This document shows positions 41,308 through 49,758 of a stretch of DNA of 64,000 bases, piece after piece (the stretch's first letter is position 1; each line of letters begins with the position of its first letter). The stretch is from Agromyces badenianii (GTDB lineage: Bacteria > Actinomycetota > Actinomycetes > Actinomycetales > Microbacteriaceae). Under the pieces are notes generated by a model that made no database searches, had not been told where the DNA came from, and saw only the letters and a list, made by a program, of their open reading frames with translations. The stretch spans positions 682,001 through 746,000 of the forward strand of contig NZ_CP028913.1 of the NCBI RefSeq assembly GCF_003070885.1, written 5' to 3'. Position numbers and translations under genes: made by a program.

Positions 41308-41590
41308 GCTCGGGATGGTCGAGCGCGATCTCGCGCAGCACCTCGAACTCGAACTTCGCGACGTCGCCGTCGCGTGCTGCCGGGTGGTAGGCGCGAGCAC
41401 GCGCGGAGCGCCAGCGCTCGGTGTGCAACCGATCTTCACGGAGGGTCGCAACGACCTGTTCATCGACCGACGGAAGGTCGGGGAGAAACACCCAAGGGTC
41501 TTCGCCGAGGCGGCACCGCAGCTCGATGAGGGCCGAAAGCTCGTCGCGCGCGTCTCGACGCAGACGCTCGAGCGTCGTCGACTCCGCCAT
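41258..41590 (-). CDS. Hypothetical protein (110 aa)
   Basis: I do not recognise this protein. It begins MAESTTLERLRRDARDEL, is mostly helical and acidic/basic mixed, has no signal or TM segment, and ends DRVPSRW. The ATG at 41590 has a strong GGGGAGG about 7 nt upstream, and third-position GC matches a real gene. Its 3' end overlaps pnuC by 50 bp in convergent orientation, which is unusual and slightly lowers confidence. Confidence 0.62.
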   Translation of the reverse strand: MAESTTLERLRRDARDELSALIELRCRLGEDPWVFLPDLPSVDEQVVATLREDRLHTERWRSARARAYHPAARDGDVAKFEFEVLREIALDHPELSSAVWSVLDRVPSRW

Positions 41591-41827
41591 GCGCGCCTCC
41601 CCTCGCCTCAACTTGAATCGTCATCAACGCTAAACGCAAAGTGTGACGTTCGGGTTACAAATGCCGATCTGGCGTGTACGTCAGATGACGGCTCGATGTC
41701 AGTCCGGCTCGTCTCCTGCGCAATCGGTTCACCGTGCCCGCGCTGTCGGCCGGCCCGCTCGGCCCGGTCAGCACCATAGCGCGCGCACGGTCATCCGACC
41801 ACCGCGGCGGTGCGCTTGAATGGTCGG

Positions 41828-43489
41828 ATGAGCACCGAACCCGCACAGGGGCCCATCGCCGCCGTCGACCTCGTCCGAACGGCCGAGCTGCTCGGTCGGC
41901 TCCGCGCCGACCTCGGCGCCGCCGAGTTCACGGTCTCGGCGCTGGATGGGCTGTGGGGTCCGGATGCCGCGGCAGCACTCCACCGCGGTGAGCGGGTGCC
42001 CGCGCGGCGGGCGCTCGCGGCGCGACGGGCCGGGCGCGGGACATCCGGGGGGCACGGGGCATCTGCCGGCCCTGCCGTGCTCGCGGAGCTCTTCGTGCTC
42101 GGCGACGCCGTGCCGCGATCCGACCTCGACCGAGTGCTTCCGGCCCTCGGCGTCGCCGGTGCGGTGGAACTGGGGCTCGTGGGCGACGCGGGCGAGGTGG
42201 GCGCCGGGGGCGATGGGGCATCCGTTCGGGCGCGGCTCGACCTGCGGCCCTACGCGTTCACCGACGCGCTCGGCGGCGGCGAATGGTGGGTCCTCTCCGA
42301 CCTCGGCGAGCTTGCACTCGGTCATGCGCTCGGCGAACACCACGTGCTCGGCGTGGGCGGAGCGTCGATGACCCTGTCTGGGCTCATGCTCCCGACGCCG
42401 GCGGCGAGCGTACTCGACCTCGGCACCGGGTGCGGCATTCAGGCGATGCACGCCTCGCGCTTCGCGGAACGCGTCGTGGCGACCGACATCTCAGAGCGCG
42501 CGCTCGAGATCGCCGGGATGAATTTCACCCTGAACGGCATCGAGGGCGTCGAGCTGCGGCTCGGGAGCCTGTTCGACCCGGTCGCGGGGGAGCGCTTCGA
42601 TCGCATCGTCTCGAACCCGCCGTTCGTGATCACCCCCCGCGTCGAGGGCGTGCCCGAATACGACTACCGCGACGGCGGCATGGTCGGCGACGCGCTCGTC
42701 GAAGCGGTCATCAGTGGCGCCCGCGACCATCTCGAGCCGGGCGGGGTCGCCCAGCTGCTCGGCAACTGGGAGTATCGCGACGGCGACGGCGACGGCGACG
42801 GACTCGATCGGGTCGGACGATGGGCCGGCGACCTCGAGCACTGGGTCATCGAGCGCGAGGTGCAGCATGTCACCGAGTACGCCGAGACGTGGATCCGCGA
42901 CGGCGGCACGAGGCCGGGCACGGCCGAGTTCGACCGGCTCTACGACGCCTGGCTCGACGACTTCGCCGCGCGCGGGGTCGACCGCGTGGGCTTCGGCTAC
43001 GTGCTGCTTCGCCGGGCGGATGCCGCGGCATCCGGGAACGCGGCGGGCGGTGCCGCAGCCCGTGGGAGTGGGCGCCTCGCCCGCCTCGAACGGCTGCACG
43101 GCGCGCTCGGATCGAACGGCGCCGGGCTCGGCGCCCACCTCGCCGAGTGCCTCGCCGAGCACGACCGCCAGGCGGCGCTCGATGACGCCGCACTCTCAGC
43201 GGCTCGGCTCGTGACGGCCGGCGATGTCACCGAGGAGCGCCACTACTGGCCGGGTGACGAGGATCCCACTGCGATGCTGTTGCGCCAGGGCGGCGGCTTC
43301 GGTCGGGCGATCAGTCTCGACACGAGCCTCGCGGCGCTCGTCGGCGCGAGCGACGGCGAGCTCGCCGTCGGTGCGATCGTCGCGGCCCTCGCCCAGCTGC
43401 TCGAGGTCGACGAGTCGGCACTCGCCGCAGAGCTGCTGCCCGCGGTGCGCACGCTCGTCGACGACGGGATGCTGAGCTTCGCCGAGTAG
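41828..43489 (+). CDS. SAM-dependent methyltransferase, PrmC/HemK-like, with flanking domains
   Basis: The 553 aa protein has a central class I methyltransferase. SAM motif I is SVLDLGTGCGIQAMHASRFA (about residue 200), the acidic strand end is VVATDISERALEIA, and the catalytic loop is RIVSNPPFVITP. The NPPF motif is typical of N5-glutamine and N6-adenine methyltransferases. An N-terminal helical domain (about 1-150) and a C-terminal winged-helix-like region (about 420-553) fit the actinobacterial DUF7059-type fusions. It may modify a protein or rRNA. The N-terminal Ala/Gly-rich stretch is probably a linker. Confidence 0.85.
   Translation: MSTEPAQGPIAAVDLVRTAELLGRLRADLGAAEFTVSALDGLWGPDAAAALHRGERVPARRALAARRAGRGTSGGHGASAGPAVLAELFVLGDAVPRSDLDRVLPALGVAGAVELGLVGDAGEVGAGGDGASVRARLDLRPYAFTDALGGGEWWVLSDLGELALGHALGEHHVLGVGGASMTLSGLMLPTPAASVLDLGTGCGIQAMHASRFAERVVATDISERALEIAGMNFTLNGIEGVELRLGSLFDPVAGERFDRIVSNPPFVITPRVEGVPEYDYRDGGMVGDALVEAVISGARDHLEPGGVAQLLGNWEYRDGDGDGDGLDRVGRWAGDLEHWVIEREVQHVTEYAETWIRDGGTRPGTAEFDRLYDAWLDDFAARGVDRVGFGYVLLRRADAAASGNAAGGAAARGSGRLARLERLHGALGSNGAGLGAHLAECLAEHDRQAALDDAALSAARLVTAGDVTEERHYWPGDEDPTAMLLRQGGGFGRAISLDTSLAALVGASDGELAVGAIVAALAQLLEVDESALAAELLPAVRTLVDDGMLSFAE
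43018..43033. repeat. GGATGCCGCGGCATCC palindrome, copy 3
   Basis: An identical 16-bp palindrome in the methyltransferase gene, encoding an Asp-Ala-Ala-Ala-Ser linker. Confidence 0.9.
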
Positions 43490-43512
43490 GAGGTCTCGGC
43501 GATGCCGGAAGC

Positions 43513-43941
43513 TCAGACGGTGCCGGCGGGCGGCCACGCCCCGATGATGAGCGCCATGACCAGCACGGTCACGAACTCGTGCGCGATGTTCAGGATGGTG
43601 AGACCGGGCGGGCGGCCCTCGAACGCGTCGTGCGTGATGAAGCGTGCTGCGGTGAAGCCGGCCCAGAGCATGAGGCCCGTCGTGATCGCCATGAGCAGGT
43701 AGTTTCCGCCGAGCGCCGTCCACGCGACCTGGGTGGCGATCGCCAGCACCCACGCCGAGATGAAGCTCACGATGAGTGTCGTGACGATCGGCCCGACCGC
43801 TCCGCGATCGCCGGAGTCGTCGACCTTCGCGACCCGCATCCAGTAGTTGCCGAACACCTTGGGCGTGTACCAGATCGAGCCGACCAGCATCGTCGACAAC
43901 GTCGCGACGACAACGGCCCAGTAGTTCACGTCGACGAGCAT
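43513..43941 (-). CDS. DUF1761 membrane protein
   Basis: The 142 aa protein has four hydrophobic helices. The N-terminal NYWAVVVATLSTMLVGSIWY, then TPKVFGNYWMRVA, is the DUF1761 signature, and FTAARFITHDAFEGR is typical of the third-fourth helix loop. The function is unknown. The gene converges with the methyltransferase gene 24 bp away and is divergent from the J-domain gene. Confidence 0.9.
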   Translation of the reverse strand: MLVDVNYWAVVVATLSTMLVGSIWYTPKVFGNYWMRVAKVDDSGDRGAVGPIVTTLIVSFISAWVLAIATQVAWTALGGNYLLMAITTGLMLWAGFTAARFITHDAFEGRPPGLTILNIAHEFVTVLVMALIIGAWPPAGTV

Positions 43942-44045
43942 GCCAGCCTCCCGTGCGGGCCCGCGCGGGCCTCTCTGATCCGCAGTCTAATCCCGCGTTC
44001 AGCCGGGCCGCGGTATTCTCGTGGTCGCATATCGAAAGCGAGCCC

Positions 44046-44984
44046 ATGCCCGACAGTCCGCTCTCCGCATCCCCCTACGAGGTGCTCGGCGTCGCCTCCG
44101 ATGCAGACGAGGCGACGCTTCGGCTCGCCTACCGTCGGGCGCTTCGAAGCGCCCACCCCGACACCGGCGGCGACGTGGCGCAGTTCCATGCCGTGCAGCT
44201 CGCCTGGGAGCTCGTCGGCACGCCCGATGCACGCGCCCTGTTCGACCGGGGTGCCCGCGGTGGAGCATCGGCAGCGAGCCAGAGCCACGAGGCGTGGGCG
44301 CCCGCGGCACCGAAGCCGAGGCGCGATTCACGGCCGCTTGCGCGCACCTACGGTCATCCGGGCGGCCTGTCGCGTGAGCGCTACCTCGGACTGATCCGCG
44401 AATGGGCCGGGCGGGGCGTCGAACTCGCCGACCCCTACGATCCAGCCCTCGTGCGGAGTGCGCCGCGCGACATCCGGCACGTGCTCGCCGATGCGCTCGC
44501 CGAGGAGGAGAGCGCCCGGGCGCTCTCGACGCTCGGCATCGCCTACACGGTGTGGCACGACCTGGCGACGGATGCCGCGGGGCGAGGCCTGCCGCCGAAG
44601 CTCGACCACCTCGTGCTCGGCCCCACGGGACTCTTCGCGATCCAGTCGGAGGACTGGGGCGGCCCCGTCGAGATGAAGCGCGGCGAACTCGTCGGCGAAG
44701 TGCTCGACGGTGAACGCCCGGTGCGTGCGCTCGCCGCACGGGCGAAGGCGATCGGACGTGCTGCCAGGGTCAAGCCGACGGCTCTGCTCATCGTCGTGCC
44801 CGACGAGCACGCGGCCGAATCGCTCGAACTCGGCGGAAGCAATCGCGGCGCGGTCGTCGCGCTCGTTCGTCGGTCGCGCCTTGCCAGCGCCATCCGTGAA
44901 GGGCTCGCGGGTTCGGCCCACCTCGGCGGCACCGAGGTCATGGAGGTGCGTTCGCGCCTGCAGGCGGTCGTGCGTTTCGCCTGA
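44046..44984 (+). CDS. J-domain protein fused to a degenerate NERD-like nuclease domain
   Basis: The 312 aa protein starts with a J domain (about residues 9-67: SPYEVLGVASDADEATLRLA and the HPD triad in RSAHPDTGG). After a linker (about 70-110), the second half (about 150-310) resembles NERD domains: KLDHLVLGPTGLFAIQSEDW followed by GGPVEMKRGELVGE. In active NERD proteins this strand carries an E-x-K motif; here it reads Q-S-E, so nuclease activity is doubtful. J domains recruit DnaK. The gene is monocistronic in appearance. Confidence 0.82.
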   Translation: MPDSPLSASPYEVLGVASDADEATLRLAYRRALRSAHPDTGGDVAQFHAVQLAWELVGTPDARALFDRGARGGASAASQSHEAWAPAAPKPRRDSRPLARTYGHPGGLSRERYLGLIREWAGRGVELADPYDPALVRSAPRDIRHVLADALAEEESARALSTLGIAYTVWHDLATDAAGRGLPPKLDHLVLGPTGLFAIQSEDWGGPVEMKRGELVGEVLDGERPVRALAARAKAIGRAARVKPTALLIVVPDEHAAESLELGGSNRGAVVALVRRSRLASAIREGLAGSAHLGGTEVMEVRSRLQAVVRFA

Positions 44985-45034
44985 CTCGGTCGGGTGAATT
45001 CGACCCGCGGTCGCGCGCGGTGTTGGATGGTGGC

Positions 45035-46306
45035 ATGCCCGCTTCCAGCACCGACGCCTACATCACCGACTTCGCCGAGTTCGTCCAGGCGTCTCCGTCG
45101 TCGTACCATGCGGCCGCCGAGGTCGCTCGACGACTCGAAGCGGCGGGGTTCGCGCGGCTCGACGAGCGCGACGAATGGCCGGCCGGTGGGCGCCACGTGG
45201 TCGTGCGCGACGGCGCCGTCATCGCCTGGGCGGCTCCCGAGGGTGCCGGGCCTGCGACGCCGTACCGCATCGTTGGTGCGCACACGGATTCACCGTCGTT
45301 CAAGCTGAAGCCGCGAGCGACCTCGAGCTCCGAGGGACTGCTGCAGGCCGGTGTCGAGGTCTACGGCGGACCGCTCCTGAACTCCTGGCTCGACCGCGAA
45401 CTCGAGCTCGCCGGCCGAATCGTCACCGACGACGGAGGGGAGCACCTCGTGCGCACCGGTCCGATGCTGCGCATTCCGCAGCTCGCGATCCACCTCGACC
45501 GCGAGGTGAACAAGGGGCTCACGCTCGACAAGCAACGCCACCTGCAGCCGATCTGGGGCGCGGGCGGCGACGGCGAGATCCTCGGCGAGCTCGCCGCGTC
45601 GGCGGGAGTGCCGGCCGAGCACGTCGTGGGGCACGACGTGCTGGTGGCCGACACCCAGGCGCCGGCCCGCTTCGGACTCGACGGCGCCCTGTTCGCGTCG
45701 GGCCGCATGGACAACCTGAGCTCCGTGTACGCGGGGCTCATGGCCCTGCTCGGCGCTCCGAACGATGCCGAGCACATCAGCGTGCTCGCCGCGTTCGACC
45801 ACGAGGAGCTCGGCTCGGAGTCGCGGTCGGGTGCGAGCGGTCCCTTCCTCGACGACGTGCTCGTGCGCATCGGCGCGGGCCTCGGCGCAGGCGACGTCGA
45901 GCGCCGGCGTGCGTTCGCGGCTTCATGGGTCGTGTCGTCAGATGCTGGCCACGCCGTGCATCCGAACTACCCCGACCGGCACGACCCGGCGAACCGGCCC
46001 GTGCTCGGCGGCGGGCCGCTGTTGAAGCTGAACGCCAACCAGCGCTACGCGAGCGACGCGGCGGGTGCCGGCTTCTGGGCGGCGGTCTGCCGTCAGGCCG
46101 GGGTGCCGAGCCAGCCGTTCGTCTCGAACAACTCGATTCCCTGCGGCACGACGATCGGACCGCTGACTGCGACGCGCCTCGGCATCCGCACCGTCGATGT
46201 CGGGGTGCCCCTGCTGTCGATGCACTCCGCCCGTGAACTGGCCCATGTCGACGACCTCGCCGCCCTCGGGGCCGCGATGGCGGCGTTCCTCACGCCCGAG
46301 GTGTAA
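45035..46306 (+). CDS. M18 family aminopeptidase
   Basis: The 423 aa zinc-dependent aspartyl-type aminopeptidase is close to PepC/ApeB. Metal-binding and catalytic blocks in order are RIVGAHTDSPSFKLKP, LFASGRMDNLSSVYAGLMAL, AAFDHEELGSESRSGA, VSSDAGHAVHPNYPDRHD and the C-terminal LLSMHSARELAHVDD. The length is standard. It trims N-terminal residues from peptides in the cytoplasm. The ATG at 45035 is preferred to an in-frame ATG at 45020 because the protein start matches relatives better. Confidence 0.93.
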   Translation: MPASSTDAYITDFAEFVQASPSSYHAAAEVARRLEAAGFARLDERDEWPAGGRHVVVRDGAVIAWAAPEGAGPATPYRIVGAHTDSPSFKLKPRATSSSEGLLQAGVEVYGGPLLNSWLDRELELAGRIVTDDGGEHLVRTGPMLRIPQLAIHLDREVNKGLTLDKQRHLQPIWGAGGDGEILGELAASAGVPAEHVVGHDVLVADTQAPARFGLDGALFASGRMDNLSSVYAGLMALLGAPNDAEHISVLAAFDHEELGSESRSGASGPFLDDVLVRIGAGLGAGDVERRRAFAASWVVSSDAGHAVHPNYPDRHDPANRPVLGGGPLLKLNANQRYASDAAGAGFWAAVCRQAGVPSQPFVSNNSIPCGTTIGPLTATRLGIRTVDVGVPLLSMHSARELAHVDDLAALGAAMAAFLTPEV

Positions 46307-46333
46307 CCGGGCCAAGACGGGCCGGTCGGGCGC

Positions 46334-47998
46334 TCACGGCAGTTCGCCGCGAGCGTCCGACCGCACCGCGGTGCGCGAATCCAGGGCGAGTTCCTCAGCG
46401 TCGAGGGCGAAGAAGAGCTCGCGCATGACCTCTTCGTTCAAGTTGCCGGCATCGCGTTCCTCGAGCACCACCGCGCGCCGCGCGGCGATCCACTGGCGCG
46501 AGAGCTCGGCGAGCTCGGCGTGCGACGCGGTGGTCGGGGCATCCTCGTCGCTCTCGAGTCGGCCGCTCTTCGCGGCATCCGCTCTGATGCGCTTCTCGAA
46601 ACGATCGATGACGCCGTCGGCGAGCTCGGCGCCGAAGCGTTCGCGCCACTCCTCGCGACGGCTCTCGATGTACTCGAAGCCGGCCTCGTTGCTGCGCCGC
46701 AGCACCGCCTGGATCTCTTTTCGGTCCTGCTCCCGCTCGTCGTCGGCGACGACGCCGAGGCGGCGGATGAGCGCCGGCAGGGTGGTCGATTGCAGCAGGA
46801 GCGTGCCGATGGTGACCACGAAGGCGATCAGGAACACCGTGCTGCCCGCCGACGGGTCGCCCGCCATCGTCGGGATCGCGGTCGCCGTGGCCAAGGTGAC
46901 GACGCCGCGCATGCCCGCCCACGAGATGACGGCGAGCTCCTTCGGCGCGAGGCGAGGCTCGACGCGATACCGTCGGCCCCGCCTCGCCCAGATCGGCGCG
47001 AGCCAGGTGCCGATGCGACGTGAGAGGGCGTAGCCGCCGAAGACCCAGACGATGCGCACGAGGATGACGGTCGCGAGCGCCGCCAGGGCGAGCGCGACGT
47101 TCACCCAGAGGCCGAGCGGACTCGATAGCACGTCGATGACCGCCGGGCTCAGCTGCAGCCCGATGAGCGCGAACACGAGGCCCTCGAGCATCACGTCGAT
47201 CGACTGCCACAGCGGGCGCTCCTGCTGCCGCGTGGCGTAGCTCGTCTTCGGCGCGTTGTAGCCGATCAGGATGCCCGCGGCGACGACCGCGAGCACGCCC
47301 GAGCCGCCCAGTCGCTCGGCGATCGCGTACGCCGCGAATGGCACGAGCAGGCCGATCGTGCCGAGCACGACCGGATCGTCGAGGCGGGTGCGCACGATGG
47401 TCACGAGCCATCCGATGACGAGGCCGAGGCCGGTGCCGACCGCTACGGCGATGATGAAGGAGCCGATGCCGTCGAGCCAGGTGACCGTCGCACCGGCGAC
47501 GATCGCGGCGAAGGTGCGGAAGAGGGTGATCGAGGTGGCGTCGTTGACGAGGCTCTCACCCGAGATCACCGTCATCACGCGGCGGGGCAGGCCCAGCTTG
47601 CGGCCGACGGCCGCCGCGGAGACGGCATCGGACGGCGCCACGATGGCGCCGATGAGCAGCGCCAGCGGCAGCCCGAGCGACGGGGCGATGAGCCACACCA
47701 CGAGCCCGACGGCGACGGCCGTCGCGATCGGCAGGGAGATGCCGAGACGGCGGATCTGGCGGATGCTGCGCCGGAAGTTCAGGTAGGTCACGTCGAGCGC
47801 GGCCGAGTAGAGCAGCGGCGGCAGCACGACGGTGAGCACGAGCTCGCCGTCGACCTCGATCTCGGGCACCACCGGCACGACCGAGACGATGAACGCGACC
47901 CCCATGACGAGGAGCGGTGCCGGCCAGCCTCGCCATCTCGCGAAAGCGGTGACCGCGAGCGAGCCGCCGAGCAACAGGAAGACCTCGCCGATGTGCAT
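46334..47998 (-). CDS. Na+/H+ antiporter, CPA1 (NhaP/YjcE) family
   Basis: The 554 aa membrane antiporter has about 12 TM helices followed by a long soluble C-terminal domain (about 410-554). It shows VLPPLLYSAALDV near residue 60, GAIVAPSDAVSAAAVGRKLGL with the essential Asp near 115, and SGESLVNDATSITLF near 145, all typical of CPA1. ISWAGMRGVVTLATATAIP near 355 also fits. The start MHIGEVFLL at 47998 is inferred from the hydrophobic N-terminus; a longer frame to 48148 overlaps the divergent rhodanese gene and is unlikely. Confidence 0.9.
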   Translation of the reverse strand: MHIGEVFLLLGGSLAVTAFARWRGWPAPLLVMGVAFIVSVVPVVPEIEVDGELVLTVVLPPLLYSAALDVTYLNFRRSIRQIRRLGISLPIATAVAVGLVVWLIAPSLGLPLALLIGAIVAPSDAVSAAAVGRKLGLPRRVMTVISGESLVNDATSITLFRTFAAIVAGATVTWLDGIGSFIIAVAVGTGLGLVIGWLVTIVRTRLDDPVVLGTIGLLVPFAAYAIAERLGGSGVLAVVAAGILIGYNAPKTSYATRQQERPLWQSIDVMLEGLVFALIGLQLSPAVIDVLSSPLGLWVNVALALAALATVILVRIVWVFGGYALSRRIGTWLAPIWARRGRRYRVEPRLAPKELAVISWAGMRGVVTLATATAIPTMAGDPSAGSTVFLIAFVVTIGTLLLQSTTLPALIRRLGVVADDEREQDRKEIQAVLRRSNEAGFEYIESRREEWRERFGAELADGVIDRFEKRIRADAAKSGRLESDEDAPTTASHAELAELSRQWIAARRAVVLEERDAGNLNEEVMRELFFALDAEELALDSRTAVRSDARGELP

Positions 47999-48123
47999 GG
48001 GACTCAGGCTAGGCGGCGACGCACCGGAGCGAAACGGCGCCACTCTGAACCCTGTCCGGATGTCGCGCCACGACGGCGTGATTTCACCGGCGTCGCCGCG
48101 ACCGTCGATGACAGGGTGAGTCC

Positions 48124-48648
48124 ATGACCGAGACGATCTCCAGCACACCGCCCGCCGTCGTTTCCGCGCTCTTCGAGCACGTCGCGGACCGTGACGCGGC
48201 GATCGCTCACTTCCGGGGCCGGCTCGGCTTCGAGTCCGACGTCTCCGATGTCGCCGCCGCGCTCGCCGAGGCCGACCACGGGTTCGTGCTCGTCGACACC
48301 CGCAGCGACGCCGCGTGGGCGCAGGGCCATGTGCCGGGTGCGGTGCACCTGCCCGGCCGGCGCATCGCGGTCGAGGCGGCGGCGCGGATCCCCGCCGGCA
48401 CGCCGGTCGTCGTGTACTGCTGGGGTCCGGGATGCAACGGCGCGACTCGTGCCGCCCTCGAATTCGCGCTGCTCGGACACCCCGTGAAGGAGATGCTCGG
48501 CGGGTTCGAGTACTGGGTGCGCGAAGGCTTCGCCTACGATACCGCCGACGGTGGGGCCGAGCTCGCGCCCGACGCGCTCACGAACGTCGCCGCGGCCGGA
48601 CTCGGCGGCGGGGCCGTCGCCGACGGCGCCATCACCTGCGCCTGCTGA
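48124..48648 (+). CDS. Rhodanese-like domain protein
   Basis: The 174 aa protein has one rhodanese domain (about residues 35-140). FVLVDTRSDAAWAQGHVPGA is the substrate-side signature, and VVVYCWGPGCNGATRAA is the active-site loop with the persulfide Cys. The N-terminal extension (residues 1-35) is helical, and a Gly/Ala-rich tail ends in CAC, giving two more Cys. Likely a sulfur transfer protein or thiosulfate sulfurtransferase; partner unknown. Divergent from the CPA1 antiporter. Confidence 0.9.
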   Translation: MTETISSTPPAVVSALFEHVADRDAAIAHFRGRLGFESDVSDVAAALAEADHGFVLVDTRSDAAWAQGHVPGAVHLPGRRIAVEAAARIPAGTPVVVYCWGPGCNGATRAALEFALLGHPVKEMLGGFEYWVREGFAYDTADGGAELAPDALTNVAAAGLGGGAVADGAITCAC

Positions 48649-48712
48649 CCCCGGCGCCTCCAGCTCGGGTGGGCGCCGGCAGGGACACCGGCGCTCATTC
48701 GGCCCGGCGGGA

Positions 48713-48780
48713 GTTCAGGACGATTCAGCCTGGTTCAGGCGGTTCAAGCGGTTCAGGCGGTTCAGGGCGCTTCAGGACTC
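48713..48780. repeat. 9-10 bp tandem array (TTCAGG...) spanning the sulfurtransferase stop
   Basis: TTCA recurs seven times at 48714, 48724, 48734, 48743, 48752, 48761 and 48771, mostly in units of GGTTCAGGC. The last copy supplies the stop codon (TCA at 48772-48774) of the sulfurtransferase on the minus strand. The array fills the gap to the rhodanese gene. Confidence 0.88.
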
Positions 48781-49659
48781 GAGGGTGACGAGCGGCGCCT
48801 CGGGGTCGGCCGTCCACTCTTCGAGCGAGCCGTCGTAGACCGCGACATCCGTGTGGCCGGCGCGCCGGAGCGCGAACCCGGTGCCCGCCGCCGCGATGCC
48901 GGCGCCGCAGTAGACGACCACGCGGGCAGCGCCCGACGCGGTGGCCGGCGCGAGCCGCTCGGTCAGCGCGGGCCCGTGCAACTGGGTGCGCGAGTCCCGA
49001 TCGACCACCGAGCCGACGGGCACGTTGACGCTGCGCGGGATGTGCCCTCGCCGTGCACGACGACCGGTCTCCCCGCTGAAGTCGCTCGGCGGAAGCGCGC
49101 AGACGAGCGCGGCCTCCGACTCGCCCTCGACGATGCGCCGCACCTCGTCGATGTCGGCCCAGTAGCCCTCGATCGGTGCCAGGGTGTTGACGCCGGCGGC
49201 TCGAGGCTCCTGGAAGCCCGTCTCGAGCGCCCCGCCGGCGGCACGCCATGCGGTGAGGCCGCCGTCGAGCACCGCGACGCGCGCGAACCCGGCGGAGGAC
49301 AGCAGCCACCAGAGCCGTGCGGCCCAGTGGCCGATCGCGGTGTCGTAGACCACGACGGTCGCGGCGTCGTCGATGCCGACCGCCCGCGCGGCCTGCTCGA
49401 GCCGTTCGAGGTCGGGCCTCGTGAACGTGAACCGGCCCGCCGTGTCGGAGAACTCCTCGAGCAGCTCGGCGAAGACGGCACCCGGCACATGGCCGTCGAT
49501 CAGGTAGTCGTCGAGCCCCGAGAGCCAGCTGAAGCCCGCCGGGGTCTCGACGCCGAGCACGCTCGCATCGACGACGACGAGGCGTTCATCGCCGAGGTGC
49601 TCGGCCAGCCAGGCCGCCGTGACGAGAGGCCCGGGCAGCTGCAGTGCGGGTGCGGTCAT
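48772..49659 (-). CDS. Thiosulfate/3-mercaptopyruvate sulfurtransferase (two rhodanese domains)
   Basis: The 295 aa sulfurtransferase has tandem rhodanese domains. The N-terminal, inactive copy contains LVVVDASVLGVETPAG and DGHVPGAVFAELLEEFSD. The C-terminal active copy holds VVVYCGAGIAAAGTGFALRRAG, where Cys is the persulfide carrier; CGAGIAA differs from the usual CGSGVTA/CGTGVTA loop, so substrate preference is uncertain. It lies head-to-head with nothing; the serine dehydratase gene ends 99 bp upstream on the same strand. Its 3' end carries a tandem repeat. Confidence 0.9.
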   Translation of the reverse strand: MTAPALQLPGPLVTAAWLAEHLGDERLVVVDASVLGVETPAGFSWLSGLDDYLIDGHVPGAVFAELLEEFSDTAGRFTFTRPDLERLEQAARAVGIDDAATVVVYDTAIGHWAARLWWLLSSAGFARVAVLDGGLTAWRAAGGALETGFQEPRAAGVNTLAPIEGYWADIDEVRRIVEGESEAALVCALPPSDFSGETGRRARRGHIPRSVNVPVGSVVDRDSRTQLHGPALTERLAPATASGAARVVVYCGAGIAAAGTGFALRRAGHTDVAVYDGSLEEWTADPEAPLVTLES

Positions 49660-49758
49660 GGCGAAACGCTAGCCGCGGGCGGCCGAGCAACGCGCACGGT
49701 GCGACACACGCCGAAGCACGCCGCAATACGCGGTAACCGGCGCAGGTGGTTCGCGCGT

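Noticed and set aside
48713..48780. Possible CRISPR array
   Set aside because: Repeat units are 9-10 bp without spacers, and there are no cas genes in the window.
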